Shown one piece after another: positions 42,151 to 51,462 of a stretch of 64,000 bases of DNA. The stretch is from Desulfobulbaceae bacterium (GTDB lineage: Bacteria; Desulfobacterota; Desulfobulbia; Desulfobulbales; Desulfocapsaceae). The translations under genes and the position numbers were made by a program. Within the stretch, counting starts at the first letter, position 1. Every line of letters starts with the position of its first letter. The notes under the pieces are model-generated. The model was not told where the DNA came from and ran no database searches. It saw only the letters and a program-made list of their open reading frames with translations. The stretch is taken from positions 1 to 64,000 of the forward strand of contig JAABSV010000006.1 of the NCBI GenBank assembly GCA_011390165.1, written 5' to 3'.

Positions 42151-43292
42151 TGCTCTCTCCTGGCGGCGCCTGCCTGTGGCTCGGCAGGGGCGGCGGCGAC
42201 CGGATTGAGCTCCCGGCCGTAACGGAAGTAGGCGGCGCAGGTGCCCTCGCTGGAGACCATGCAGGGGCCGATGGGGGTGGCCGGGGTGCAGCGGCCGGCA
42301 AAGAGCGGGCAGTGCTGCGGGTTGCTGATGCCCTTAAGGATATCGCCGCAGCGGCACCCCTTTGGCTCAGCCGTTTCCGGCAGGGTGATGTTCAGTTGGA
42401 CCATGGCGTCATGGGCGGCGTAGCGGGGACGGATGGCCAGGCCGGAAAGGGGGATCGTCCCCAGACCACGCCAGGCCATGTCGGCCGGAACGAAGATCTC
42501 CTCGACCATCCTGGCGGCGCGCAGGTTTCCCTGCCAGCTTACCGCCCGCGGGTAGGCGTTTTCCACCTTGGCCTGTCCGCTGCCCACCTGGCGGGCGAGC
42601 AAGGTGAGGCCTTTCAGCAGGTCGGCGGTTTCGAAGCCGCCGACCACACAGGCCAGGCCAAAGCGGTCGGCCAGCGGTTGCCAGGCGGCGGCGCCGATGA
42701 TCGAGGAGACATGGCCGGGGCAGAGCAGGGCGTCGATTTTCAGCTGCGGGTCGCTGAGCAGGGCGGTCATTGCCGCCGGCATGGTCTTCTGGGTGGCGAA
42801 GACGAGGAAATTGTCGAGGTGGCGGTGGTGGGCGGCGAGGATGGTGGCGGCTATCCCCGGGGTGGTGGTTTCGAAGCCGACCCCGAAAAAGACCACCTGT
42901 TCGTTGGGGTTGGCGGCAGCCAGCTCCAGGGCATCCATCGGCGAGTAGACGATATCGATCCTGGCCCCCCGCGAGCCGGCCTCGGCCAGCGAACTGCTGC
43001 TGCCGGGGACCCGGAAGAGGTCGCCGAAGATCGCCAGCCGCACCCCGGGCCGGTCGGCGATGGCGATGAAGGCGTCCATATGGGCGGACGAGGTGACGCA
43101 GACCGGGCAACCCGGTCCGGAAACCAGCTCCATCCCCTCAGGCAGGATGGTTCGCAGGCCGTTGCGGAAGATTGCCATGGTGTGGGTGCCGCACACCTCC
43201 ATCACCCGGAGCGGCCGGGTCACTGACCGCCGGAGTTCGGCCACCAGTGGTCCGGTGAGATCCCGGTCGCGGTACTCGTCGAGATGTTTCAT
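42147..43292 (-). CDS. hypD: Hydrogenase maturation protein HypD
   Basis: HypD, a [4Fe-4S] protein, scaffolds assembly of Fe(CN)2CO with HypC. The 381-residue protein has VMEVCGTHTMAIFRNG with the active Cys near residue 34, GPGCPVCVT, and GFETTTPGIA. C-terminal cysteines (RCGDILKG, HCPLFAGRCTP) hold the cluster. It sits between hypC and hypE in the usual order. Confidence 0.97.
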   Translation of the reverse strand: MKHLDEYRDRDLTGPLVAELRRSVTRPLRVMEVCGTHTMAIFRNGLRTILPEGMELVSGPGCPVCVTSSAHMDAFIAIADRPGVRLAIFGDLFRVPGSSSSLAEAGSRGARIDIVYSPMDALELAAANPNEQVVFFGVGFETTTPGIAATILAAHHRHLDNFLVFATQKTMPAAMTALLSDPQLKIDALLCPGHVSSIIGAAAWQPLADRFGLACVVGGFETADLLKGLTLLARQVGSGQAKVENAYPRAVSWQGNLRAARMVEEIFVPADMAWRGLGTIPLSGLAIRPRYAAHDAMVQLNITLPETAEPKGCRCGDILKGISNPQHCPLFAGRCTPATPIGPCMVSSEGTCAAYFRYGRELNPVAAAPAEPQAGAARREQ

Positions 43293-43306
43293 CGTCGATT
43301 AGGCCC

Positions 43307-43570
43307 TCAGGAGAGCAGTTCTTCCGGCGTCTGTTCCGCCAGCTCGCGCAACAGGGCGATGTTTTTCAGGGCCTCCTCGGCCACCAGGGTGTGGATGGCA
43401 AAGCCGGCGTGGATGATCACGTAGTCGCCCACCGCCGGCCAGTGGTCGACGATGTCAAGGCGCACCTCCCGGCTGATCCCATCGGCATCCACCGTCGCTA
43501 CCTGGTTGCTGATTGAGTCGTCCGGATCACCCTCTATCCGGGTCACCCGCATCGGTATCGCGAGACACAT
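43307..43570 (-). CDS. hypC: Hydrogenase maturation chaperone HypC
   Basis: An 87-residue HypC/HupF chaperone starting MCLAIPMRV with the essential Cys2, followed by a beta-barrel core (VRLDIVDHWPAVGDYVIIHAGFAI). It carries the Fe(CN)2CO unit from HypD to the large subunit. The ATG at 43570 is fixed by the Cys2 requirement, and the gene overlaps the hypF 3' end by 44 nt. Confidence 0.95.
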   Translation of the reverse strand: MCLAIPMRVTRIEGDPDDSISNQVATVDADGISREVRLDIVDHWPAVGDYVIIHAGFAIHTLVAEEALKNIALLRELAEQTPEELLS

Positions 43571-45881
43571 GTCGTAGACCTCCAATAATTGTCTGGCCAA
43601 GAGAGACCGCCCCGTCATTGACCGGGAGGCGGTTGCCGGTGTAGAGCTGGTAGTCTTGCAGGCTGTGGAACAGGCCGGTGAGCAGCAGGCTGTTCTGCAT
43701 GCATCCGCCGGCCAGAACCACCCGGCGGATCCCGGTCTGTCCGGAGAGGCGGCTGACCAGGCCGGCAATGGCGGCGATCAGCATGCTGTGGAAGCGCAGG
43801 GCGAGGGTTGCCGTCGGTTGTCGGCGGGCCATTCCGTCCAGCAGCACACTAACAAATTCCGGGGAACTAATCTCCCACTTTCCATCCCGCCGGTGGAGAA
43901 AGAGTTCTTCCCGTTGCCGCCACGCCGCCAGTTCTTCAGGCAGCCAGGCGGGGCCGGCAGCGGATTGGGCCAGGGCTTCCAGTTCCATGGCCGCCTGCCC
44001 CTCGTAGCTGATGGTGGGGCAGAGGCCAAGGAGGGCGGCGACGGCATCGAACAGTCGGCCACAACTGGAAGAGGCCGGGGCGTTGAAGCCCCTGGCCAGC
44101 ATGGCGCCGACCACGGCCAGCTTTTCCGGGTCAAGCCGGCGCAGGCTTGCCGGCAGCCGGTCCGGGCTTAGTGCAGCGGAGCCTCCCTGGGCAAAGAGGG
44201 CCGCCAGCGCCAGCCGCCAGGGCTGGCTGACGGCCCTATCGCCACCGGGGAGGAGCATCCGGCTGAACCGGCCGAGCCGCAGATAGCTGTCGGGCGAGGC
44301 CTGGAAAAACTCCCCCCCCCAGATGGTGCCGTCGTCTCCCAGGCCGGTGCCGTCCAGGACCACTGCCAGCACCGGTTCGGTCAGGCCGTGTTCGGCCATT
44401 ACCGCCACCGCATGGGCATGGTGGTGCTGGATCCGGTAAAGGGGCAGGCCGAGGCCGGCGGCATAGTGGCTGGAGAGGTAGTCGGGGTGGAGGTCGCAGG
44501 CCACCGCCTCCGGCTCGATCTGGAAGAGCTGCCGGTAATGGCCGATGGCCTGCTGGAAGGAGGCGTAGGTCTCCAGGTTGTCCAGGTCGCCCAGGTGCTG
44601 GCTGAGGTAGACGCTCCTGCCGCGGCTGAGGGAGAAGGTGTTTTTCAGGCCGGCGCCGCAGGCGAGGAGTGGTGGCAACTCCCACGGCACCGACAGCGGT
44701 TCCGGGGCCAGGCCTCTGGCCCGGCGGAGGAGGAGCGGTTGGCCGGCCACCAGGCGCTGGAGGGAATCGTCCACCCGGGTGACGATCTCCCGGTCGTGGA
44801 GAAGAAAGAGATCGGCAATTCCCCCCAGACAGGTGATGGCCTCGTCGTTGGCGGTGCAGATCGGTGCACCGCTGGCATTGCCGGAGGTCATCACCAACAC
44901 CTCCGGGCAGTCCGGCTGCTGGAAGAGGAGGTGGTGGAGAGGGGTGTAGGGGAGCATCACCCCCAGTTCACCGATCCGCGGGTGGAGATTGTCGGCCAGG
45001 CGAGTTCCGTCCTTCTCTTGGAGTAAAACGATGGGGTGGGCCGGGGCGGTGAGCAGCCGGCTCTCGGCCGGAGTGAGCCGGCAGAACCGGGCTACCACGG
45101 GGAGGTCGGCCACCATCACCGCCAGGGGCTTGTCCGGCCGCCCCTTGCGCTGCCGCAGCCGGGCCACGGCGGCGGCGGAGGTGGCGTCCACCGCCAGGTG
45201 GAAGCCGCCAAGGCCCCGCAGGGCGACGATCTCGCCCCGGGCCAGGGCGGCGACGGCGCCGGCGACGGCATCGCTTTCGCCTGCCGGGTGCAGCCAGAGC
45301 CTCGGCCCGCAGTCGGCGCAGGCGTTCGGTTGGGCGTGGAAGCGCCGGTTGCCAGGGTCGTGGTACTCCTCGGCGCAGGCCGGGCACATCGGGAAGTGCT
45401 TCATCGAGGTCTTCGCCCGGTCGTAGGGGATGGACTCGACGATGCTCAGCCGTGGGCCGCAGTTGGTGCAGTTGATGAAGGGGTAGCGGTGGCGGCGGTC
45501 ATCCGGGTCGAGGAGTTCTTGCCGGCAGTCGGCGCAGAGGGCAATATCGGGTGGGATGGCGGTGCGGGCCGCACCGGCGGTGCTGGCCAGGATGGTGAAG
45601 TCCCGGGCCGTGCCCGGCCCGGCGAGGGGGTGGGGAGTGAGAGAGGTGATTCTTGCCAGCGGGGGGGGCTGCCCGGCGATCGCCTGAAGAAACTGCTCCA
45701 GTCGCTCCTCGTCGGCAAAGGCGGTGATCACCACCCCGTCAGCACTGTTGCCCACCGTCCCGGTGATGCCGAGACGGTGGGCAAGATTGAAAATGAAGGG
45801 ACGGAAACCGACGCCCTGGACGGTGCCCCGGACGACGATTTCGATCCCCTGCCGATCAGGCCTTATGCTTGAATTTGGCAC
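43527..45881 (-). CDS. hypF: Carbamoyltransferase HypF
   Basis: HypF makes the carbamoyl group used for cyanide ligands. The 784-residue protein has an acylphosphatase domain (VRGTVQGVGFRPFIF), two zinc-finger repeats (CADCRQ, CTNCGPR, CPACAEEYHDP, CADCGPR), and a YrdC-like domain (about 195-370; GGFHLAVDA). A Kae1-like carbamoyltransferase domain follows (HHHAHAVAVM, VLDGTGLGDDGTIWGGE). The GTG start at 45881 overlaps the cytochrome b gene and has no good ribosome site, so the exact start is uncertain, but the acylphosphatase domain begins right after it. Confidence 0.95.
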   Translation of the reverse strand: MPNSSIRPDRQGIEIVVRGTVQGVGFRPFIFNLAHRLGITGTVGNSADGVVITAFADEERLEQFLQAIAGQPPPLARITSLTPHPLAGPGTARDFTILASTAGAARTAIPPDIALCADCRQELLDPDDRRHRYPFINCTNCGPRLSIVESIPYDRAKTSMKHFPMCPACAEEYHDPGNRRFHAQPNACADCGPRLWLHPAGESDAVAGAVAALARGEIVALRGLGGFHLAVDATSAAAVARLRQRKGRPDKPLAVMVADLPVVARFCRLTPAESRLLTAPAHPIVLLQEKDGTRLADNLHPRIGELGVMLPYTPLHHLLFQQPDCPEVLVMTSGNASGAPICTANDEAITCLGGIADLFLLHDREIVTRVDDSLQRLVAGQPLLLRRARGLAPEPLSVPWELPPLLACGAGLKNTFSLSRGRSVYLSQHLGDLDNLETYASFQQAIGHYRQLFQIEPEAVACDLHPDYLSSHYAAGLGLPLYRIQHHHAHAVAVMAEHGLTEPVLAVVLDGTGLGDDGTIWGGEFFQASPDSYLRLGRFSRMLLPGGDRAVSQPWRLALAALFAQGGSAALSPDRLPASLRRLDPEKLAVVGAMLARGFNAPASSSCGRLFDAVAALLGLCPTISYEGQAAMELEALAQSAAGPAWLPEELAAWRQREELFLHRRDGKWEISSPEFVSVLLDGMARRQPTATLALRFHSMLIAAIAGLVSRLSGQTGIRRVVLAGGCMQNSLLLTGLFHSLQDYQLYTGNRLPVNDGAVSLGQTIIGGLRHVSRDTDAGDPDRG

Positions 45882-46500
45882 CGGTAAAGATGGAGGAGAT
45901 CAGCCCCTCCGGTTCCGTGCAGTCGTTCCAGATACAGAGATAGATATGGATTACCGCAAAGATCATGAACCACCACATCAGCAGATGGTGGAGGTAACGG
46001 GCCGACTGCTGGCTGCCGAAGAGCAGAACTCCCCACCCTTCCCAGAAGGAAATCTCCGGGTAGAGCATGAAGAAACCGCTGAGCATCATCACCACCGCCG
46101 CGACAAAGGTGAGGAGATAGGCGAGCCCGGCCAGGATGTTGTGGCCAAGGCGCTCGTCATGGTCGCCGCTCAGGTAGGTGTACTGCAGAAAGGTCATCTT
46201 CAGGTTGTTGAGGTTGCGTCTGGTCACCGGCAGGATGTCCAGGATTCTCTCCTGGGCATTGCCGAAAATATAGAGAAAGAGCCTGATTGCCAGGGCCGCC
46301 GAAAAGACATAGGCGGCGATGAAATGGATGTAGCGCATGGTTGCCATGGGGAAGCTGGCGCTTCCCTCCAGCAGGGTGTTGGTCCACGGGTTGCTGATGT
46401 AGAAGCCGGTCACCACCAGAAAGACGATGGAGAGGGCAAACATCCAGTGGAACAGCCGGAGCAGGATGCTCCAGCAGTGGTATCTTTCATATGTTGCCAT
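45856..46500 (-). CDS. Ni/Fe-hydrogenase b-type cytochrome subunit
   Basis: A 214-residue HyaC/HydC-type membrane cytochrome with four helices and haem-ligating His in LLRLFHWMFALS, MRYIHFIAAYV and RYLHHLLMWWFMIFAVIHIYL. It takes electrons from the small subunit to the quinone pool and anchors the enzyme on the periplasmic side. It follows the large subunit gene by 42 nt, which identifies the enzyme as a membrane-bound uptake hydrogenase. Confidence 0.94.
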   Translation of the reverse strand: MATYERYHCWSILLRLFHWMFALSIVFLVVTGFYISNPWTNTLLEGSASFPMATMRYIHFIAAYVFSAALAIRLFLYIFGNAQERILDILPVTRRNLNNLKMTFLQYTYLSGDHDERLGHNILAGLAYLLTFVAAVVMMLSGFFMLYPEISFWEGWGVLLFGSQQSARYLHHLLMWWFMIFAVIHIYLCIWNDCTEPEGLISSIFTGAKFKHKA

Positions 46501-46542
46501 TGTTTACCTCCTGCGGTTTACCCGAAAAGGATAGAAAATCGT

Positions 46543-48243
46543 TTACATCACCTTCACGTTCACCACTTCCTTTCCTTGCGGGTCGAGCATGTGGACGGCA
46601 CAGGCAATACAGGGGTCGAAGGAGTGGATGGTCCGCAGGACCTCCAGGGGGCGTTCCGGGTCGGCAATGGGGTTGTCCACCAGTGAGGCCTCGTAGGGGC
46701 CTGGCTGCCCTTCCCCGTCACGGGGGCCGGCGTTCCAGGTGGAGGGGACCACGCACTGGTAGTTTTTGATCCTTCCGTCCTGGATGACGATCCAGTGGGA
46801 GAGGAGCCCCCGCGGCGCCTCGTGCACCCCGACCCCGCGCTGTTCCCCCTTCGGGAAGGTGGGCGGGTTGAAGATCTCGTAGTCGCCGGAGGCGATGTTG
46901 TTGACCAGCAGTTCCCAGTGCTTGAGGCAGAGGTCGGCCATCATCCCGGCGCGAACGGCGCGGGCGGCGTGGCGGCCGATGGTGCTGTGGAGGATCTCCG
47001 GTCCCACCTTGACCCCGGCCACGGCGCTGATCCGGGCCAGGGCGGCATCGACGCTCTTCACCGTCTGTTCATGGCCCTGGGCGTAGCCGACCACCATCTG
47101 CGCCAGCGGCCCCACCTGCATCGGCCGCCCCTGGAAGCGGGGGGCCTTCAGCCAACTGTAGCGGCCCTCGTCCTCAAAGCCGGTGAATTTCGGGTCGGTG
47201 CTCGATTCATAGGGGTGTTTCGACCAGTTGCCGTCATACCAGGCCCGGGCGATGGACTCCTCGACGTTTTCCTTGAAGTAGGGGTCGGCATGGACGTTGA
47301 ACGGTTTGATTGTCGCCAGGTCGCCGTCAAAGACGGTGCCACCGGGCAGGTCGGCTTTGGTACCGGCGGCGTCGAGGAACATGTCCGGTGCCGCCAGGTA
47401 GCTGGTCACCCCGGCACCGTAAGGGAGCCACTCGGCATAGAGGGCGCCGACGGCGACGACATCGGTGAGGTAGACCATGTTGATGAAGCCCTTGACCTCC
47501 TCAACCAGCTGCTTGATGTAGTAGAGCCGCTCCATGGTGACTGCGGTCTGGTTTTCCGGATTGAGGTTGGTGGTTACCCCGCCCACCGAGAGGTTCTGGA
47601 CGTGGGGGTTTTTGCCGCCGATAATGGCCAGGGCCTGGGTGGCCTTGCGCTGGTAATCGAGGGCCTCGAGGTAATGGGAGACCGCCATCAGGTTGGCTTC
47701 AGGCGGCAGTTTCATTGCCGCGTGACCCCAGTAGGCGTTGGCGAAGGGGCCGAGCTGGCCGCTGGCGACCAGGGCCTTCACCTTGTCTTTCACGGCGGCA
47801 AACCGTTTCGGGCTGTTTCCCGGCCAGTCGGAGAGGCTGTCGGCCAGGCGGGCGGTGGCCACCGGATCGGCATCGAGGGCCGAGACCACGTCCACCCAGT
47901 CGAGGGCGGAGAGGGCGTAAAAGTGGACGATATGGTCATGGAGACAGTGGATCGACTGGACCATGTTGCGGACCAGCTGGGCGTTCAGGGGGATCTCCAG
48001 GCCGAGGGCGTTCTCCACCGCCCGCACCGAAGCGAGGGCGTGGACGGTGGTGCAGACCCCGCAGATCCGCTGGACAAAGAGCCAGGCGTCGCGCGGGTCC
48101 CGCCCTTTCAGTATGTTTTCCAGCCCCCGGTACATCTGCCCGGACGACCAGGCCTTGGTGACCTTGCCGCCGTCAACTTCGACATCAACCCGTAAGTGAC
48201 CCTCAATCCGGGTGATCGGATCGATGGTGATTCGCTGAGCCAT
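46543..48243 (-). CDS. [NiFe] hydrogenase large subunit (group 1, membrane-bound uptake type)
   Basis: A 566-residue precursor. The L1 motif RICGVC (Cys61, Cys64) and L2 motif DPCIACAVH (Cys545, Cys548, His551) coordinate nickel and iron. The residues after His551 (MLDPQGKEVVNVKVM) form a 15-residue tail for the maturation peptidase. ATG 48243 has a GGAGG site; an upstream open stretch is not conserved. Sec is absent from the active site, so this is the standard NiFe rather than NiFeSe form. It is exported with the small subunit. Confidence 0.97.
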   Translation of the reverse strand: MAQRITIDPITRIEGHLRVDVEVDGGKVTKAWSSGQMYRGLENILKGRDPRDAWLFVQRICGVCTTVHALASVRAVENALGLEIPLNAQLVRNMVQSIHCLHDHIVHFYALSALDWVDVVSALDADPVATARLADSLSDWPGNSPKRFAAVKDKVKALVASGQLGPFANAYWGHAAMKLPPEANLMAVSHYLEALDYQRKATQALAIIGGKNPHVQNLSVGGVTTNLNPENQTAVTMERLYYIKQLVEEVKGFINMVYLTDVVAVGALYAEWLPYGAGVTSYLAAPDMFLDAAGTKADLPGGTVFDGDLATIKPFNVHADPYFKENVEESIARAWYDGNWSKHPYESSTDPKFTGFEDEGRYSWLKAPRFQGRPMQVGPLAQMVVGYAQGHEQTVKSVDAALARISAVAGVKVGPEILHSTIGRHAARAVRAGMMADLCLKHWELLVNNIASGDYEIFNPPTFPKGEQRGVGVHEAPRGLLSHWIVIQDGRIKNYQCVVPSTWNAGPRDGEGQPGPYEASLVDNPIADPERPLEVLRTIHSFDPCIACAVHMLDPQGKEVVNVKVM

Positions 48244-48356
48244 ATGTGCAACCTCCAAAAAAATTTGAGCTTCCTGGCGCCCCCAGACCGTACGGCCCGT
48301 CGGCACCGGCAAATACCTTCACCATCCCGCCCTGCAGGCGTCGGCAAAAGAGTCGG

Positions 48357-49427
48357 TTATTCCTCTTTCTTCCCTTTGATCAAGCGCTTGCCGATGCCGA
48401 CGGCGGCGTGGATGCCCACTGCCGCAGCGGTAACCCCAAGGACCGTTTTGCCGACATTGTCGGCGCTGTCTATAATGCCGCCGCCGGGAATTTTCGCCAT
48501 CGGCAGCCGCTCATAGAAGGGGGTCATGGTGTCCCAGAAGTTCGGTTCGGTGCAGCCGATACAGCCATGGCCGACACTGACCGGCCACACCTCGACATCG
48601 TTGAAGCGGACGGCCGGACAGTTGGAGAAGGTCTCCGGCCCCTTGCAGCCGACCTTGTAGAGGCAGTAGCCCAGTTTGTGGAACTCGTCGCCGAACTGTT
48701 CGACAAAGCGGCCCTCGTCGAAATGGGCGCGCCGCTCGCAGTGGTCGTGGATGCGGCGCCCGTAGGCGAAGAGCGGTCGGTTGAGGCTGTCGAGGACCGG
48801 CAGACGGTTAAAGGTGAGATAGTGGAGAATGGTGCCGAGAAAGGAGATCGGGTTGGGGGGGCAGCCGGGGATGTTGACGATCGGCTTGCCGCTGACCAGA
48901 TCCTGGACACCCACCGCGCCGGTGGGGTTGGGAGCGGCCGCCTGGACCCCGCCGAAGGTGGCACAGCTGCCGATGGCGATGATCGCCGAGGCCTTCGGGG
49001 CCACCTCGGCGAGAATTTCCATGGCCGTCTTGCCGGCGATCATGCAGTAGATGCCGTTCTCCTTGGTGGGAATCGCCCCTTCGACCACCAGGAGAAAGGG
49101 GTGGTTGTTGACCGTGTCGTGGAGATTTTGTTCGGCCTGGTGGCCGGCCGCCGCCATCACCGTCTCATGGTAGTCGAGGGAGATGATGTCCAGCAGCAAG
49201 CGGGCCAGGTCCGGGTGGGAGGCGCGCAACAGGCTTTCGGTGCAGCCGGTACACTCCTGGAAGTGGAGCCAGATGACCCGGGGCCGCTCGGCATTGGCGG
49301 CCGCCTCGACCAGCCTGGGAATCATCGCCTCGGACAGTCCCAGGGCGGCAGCGGCCATCGTGCACCCTTTGAGGAACCCGCGCCGATCAAGCTGCGGATT
49401 CATCGTCTTGCTTACGTTGTCTGCCAT
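48357..49427 (-). CDS. [NiFe] hydrogenase small subunit with Tat signal
   Basis: A 356-residue precursor with a twin-arginine signal (LDRRGFLKGCTMAAAALGL, residues 13-31). It has the proximal cluster ligands ECTGCTE (Cys59, Cys62), GSCATFGG, NIPGCPPNP, the medial/distal cluster region HCERRAHF, YKVGCKGPETF, NCPAVRFN and GHGCIGCTEPNFWD. A C-terminal membrane helix (about 325-345) anchors it near the cytochrome b. It is the first gene of the hydrogenase operon; ATG 49427 has GGAGG seven bases upstream. Confidence 0.96.
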   Translation of the reverse strand: MADNVSKTMNPQLDRRGFLKGCTMAAAALGLSEAMIPRLVEAAANAERPRVIWLHFQECTGCTESLLRASHPDLARLLLDIISLDYHETVMAAAGHQAEQNLHDTVNNHPFLLVVEGAIPTKENGIYCMIAGKTAMEILAEVAPKASAIIAIGSCATFGGVQAAAPNPTGAVGVQDLVSGKPIVNIPGCPPNPISFLGTILHYLTFNRLPVLDSLNRPLFAYGRRIHDHCERRAHFDEGRFVEQFGDEFHKLGYCLYKVGCKGPETFSNCPAVRFNDVEVWPVSVGHGCIGCTEPNFWDTMTPFYERLPMAKIPGGGIIDSADNVGKTVLGVTAAAVGIHAAVGIGKRLIKGKKEE

Positions 49428-49568
49428 ATCAACCTCCTCGCGTTGTGTGACGACAGTGCGCTGGTTGCGCGTATGCTCCGGCATCATCGCTGCCGAAAAA
49501 ATGTGCGGTCAGAAGAGTACGAAGAGTACGTTCTGGCCGTTGGATAGTCTGTTGTCCCGGTGCCGGCA

Positions 49569-49583
49569 GCAACTGGTGTGCCG
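49569..49583 (-). promoter_or_regulatory. Candidate sigma-54 (-24/-12) promoter of the hydrogenase operon
   Basis: Read on the minus strand the sequence is CGGCAC-ACCAG-TTGC, matching TGGCAC-N5-TTGC with one change in the first base. The -24 GG and -12 GC are present with correct spacing. It lies about 140 nt upstream of the small-subunit start. Confidence 0.55.
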
Positions 49584-49788
49584 GCACTGGCCGGGGTCAT
49601 GTCAATTGGGCGGTGGGCGTGGGTTTGGGCGGGAGGGCGTCTCTTGGGCAGGGGAGTAGGTTCACAGGCAGGAAGCGGCCGCTGCTGGCATGCTCAGGGG
49701 AGTACATTTTCCACGGTGTTGTGCAAAAAATGCAGTTTTCTTTGCGCACACGTACCAACTTTCGGTTTGGAAAGACAATATTGAGTGG

Positions 49789-49814
49789 AATTACCTACAG
49801 ACAATTAGGTAATT
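49789..49814. promoter_or_regulatory. Perfect 9-bp inverted repeat, possible upstream activator site
   Basis: AATTACCTA (49789-49797) and TAGGTAATT (49806-49814) are separated by 8 nt, about 220 bp upstream of the sigma-54 element. That is the usual distance for enhancer-binding proteins. The rest of the 538-nt gap 49428-49965 shows no gene. Confidence 0.5.
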
Positions 49815-49965
49815 TTGCCTACCGGATAGCACAGTTGTGGAGCTAAGGCAAGATTTTTTTTGCTGACTGGTCAGTTTGCTGGCCCTGTCGACAAGACGCT
49901 TGCTGGATGGCTGCACAATTTGCACAAAAAAAACAGTATAGAGGGCGGGGTGGAGCGAGGAGAAA

Positions 49966-51447
49966 TCACTTCTTGAGACCAAAGACCCCCCCCTTGGTGC
50001 TCGGGGCAAAGGCCGGCCGGGAGGGTGCGCCACCTCCTCCCCCTTCCACTCTTTTCGGCTGGCGTGGCGGGGCGTCAGGGTGGCGCTGCCGGTTTCGGCC
50101 TGCGTCGCGTCGGGTCTGGTTGGTGGCCGCCTGTGCGCCCGAGGAGGCCGGCGGCAGCGAGGTTGGGGCTGCCGGCAGCACTTCGGCGGGCAGGGGGGTA
50201 CCGGCAGTGGCCTGCAGGTAGAGGTGGTAGAAGAGAAGGGTGCGCTGGAAATAGCTCTTTTTGCGCAGCCATTTCGGCCAGCCGCGCTCCTGGCGGTTGT
50301 GGAGCAGCAGGGCCAGGCTGGTGAGGCTGGTGAGTGTCTCCTGGCGCAGGGAACGGCTCAGGTTCAACTCGACGCCGATTCCCTGGTCGATTTCGGCACG
50401 GATCTCCCTGGTCAGCTGGAACAGTTCCGGGTTTGGCCGGGGTCGGCTGAACAGCTGGCAGCGCCACTCGACCCAGGGGAGGAGGAGCATGGCAAAGAGA
50501 AGATGGTCAGGCTGGGGGGGGATCCTCTGCTCCCGGGCCAGTTGGACAAGCTGGTCGACAGCGGTGAACATCCGGCTCAACAGCCGGTGTACCGGGTTGC
50601 CCGTCCCCTGCTCAATCTTGCTGACCTGGCTGCCCCGGTCGTCTTCGCCGAGCAGGCCGCGATAGAGGGGAAAGAGGGTGGTGAAGACCCCGGCCTCAGC
50701 TGCCAGTTCGAACCAGGGGGCGGCGGCAGCGGAGTGGAGATCCTTGAGAATCTCGTCACGCAGCCGTGAAGGGGGGCAGAGGGGGAGCTTGTCGCAGTTG
50801 CCGACGATCGCCGTCCAGCTCTTGGCTTCAATGGTAAAGCCGGTCCTGGCGGCATGACGGATTGCCCGCAGTATCCGCACCGGGTCGCGGCCGATCCGTT
50901 TTTCCGGCTCGCCGACGATGCGGATGATTGCCCGGTCAAGGTCGTCGATGCCGTTGACATAGTCGATGATGCTCTGCTCGCCGATCTCGAAAAAGAGGGA
51001 GTTGATGGTCAGATCGCGGCGTTGGGCATCTTCACTCAGGGTGCCGAAGGTGTTGTTGGGGGCGAGAACGTTTTCCGGCCCGTCCAGGTCGTGTTCGCTG
51101 AGGGAGCGGAGGGTGCTGATCTCGATGGTTTTCCCTCCCCGGAAGTACACCTGGACCAGACGAAAGCGCCGGCCGATGGTGTTGCTGTGCGGGAAAAGCC
51201 GGCGCAGCTGGCCGGGGCGGGCGTCGGTGCTGATATCGAAATCCTTCGGGAGTCTGCCCAGATAGAGGTCTCGAACCCCTCCTCCGACAAGATAGCCGGC
51301 AAAACCGGCACCCTGCAGTTTTTTCAGGACATTGAGGGCATCCTGGTCCAGCATTGCGAGGGTGATAGGGTGCTCGCCACGGGCAATGATCCGGGGGGTG
51401 GACAGGGCAACGGCACCGTTTTTGGGGGTGAGTGGGGCTGATGACAT
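49966..51447 (-). CDS. pcnB: Poly(A) polymerase I / tRNA nucleotidyltransferase family (PcnB-like)
   Basis: A 493-residue class II nucleotidyltransferase. GYLVGGGVRDLYLGRLPKDFDIST carries the GG-x-VRD and DxD catalytic signatures (about residues 50-73). RRDLTINSLFF and the RNA-binding helical domain (GRDPVRILRAIRHAARTGF) follow. A long basic, Pro/Arg/Gly-rich C-terminal tail (about 430-493) is typical of PcnB rather than Cca enzymes. PcnB adds 3' poly(A) tails that promote RNA decay. It lies 15 nt downstream of the flavoprotein gene. Confidence 0.85.
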   Translation of the reverse strand: MSSAPLTPKNGAVALSTPRIIARGEHPITLAMLDQDALNVLKKLQGAGFAGYLVGGGVRDLYLGRLPKDFDISTDARPGQLRRLFPHSNTIGRRFRLVQVYFRGGKTIEISTLRSLSEHDLDGPENVLAPNNTFGTLSEDAQRRDLTINSLFFEIGEQSIIDYVNGIDDLDRAIIRIVGEPEKRIGRDPVRILRAIRHAARTGFTIEAKSWTAIVGNCDKLPLCPPSRLRDEILKDLHSAAAAPWFELAAEAGVFTTLFPLYRGLLGEDDRGSQVSKIEQGTGNPVHRLLSRMFTAVDQLVQLAREQRIPPQPDHLLFAMLLLPWVEWRCQLFSRPRPNPELFQLTREIRAEIDQGIGVELNLSRSLRQETLTSLTSLALLLHNRQERGWPKWLRKKSYFQRTLLFYHLYLQATAGTPLPAEVLPAAPTSLPPASSGAQAATNQTRRDAGRNRQRHPDAPPRQPKRVEGGGGGAPSRPAFAPSTKGGVFGLKK

Positions 51448-51462
51448 GGGGCTTGCGGCGGC

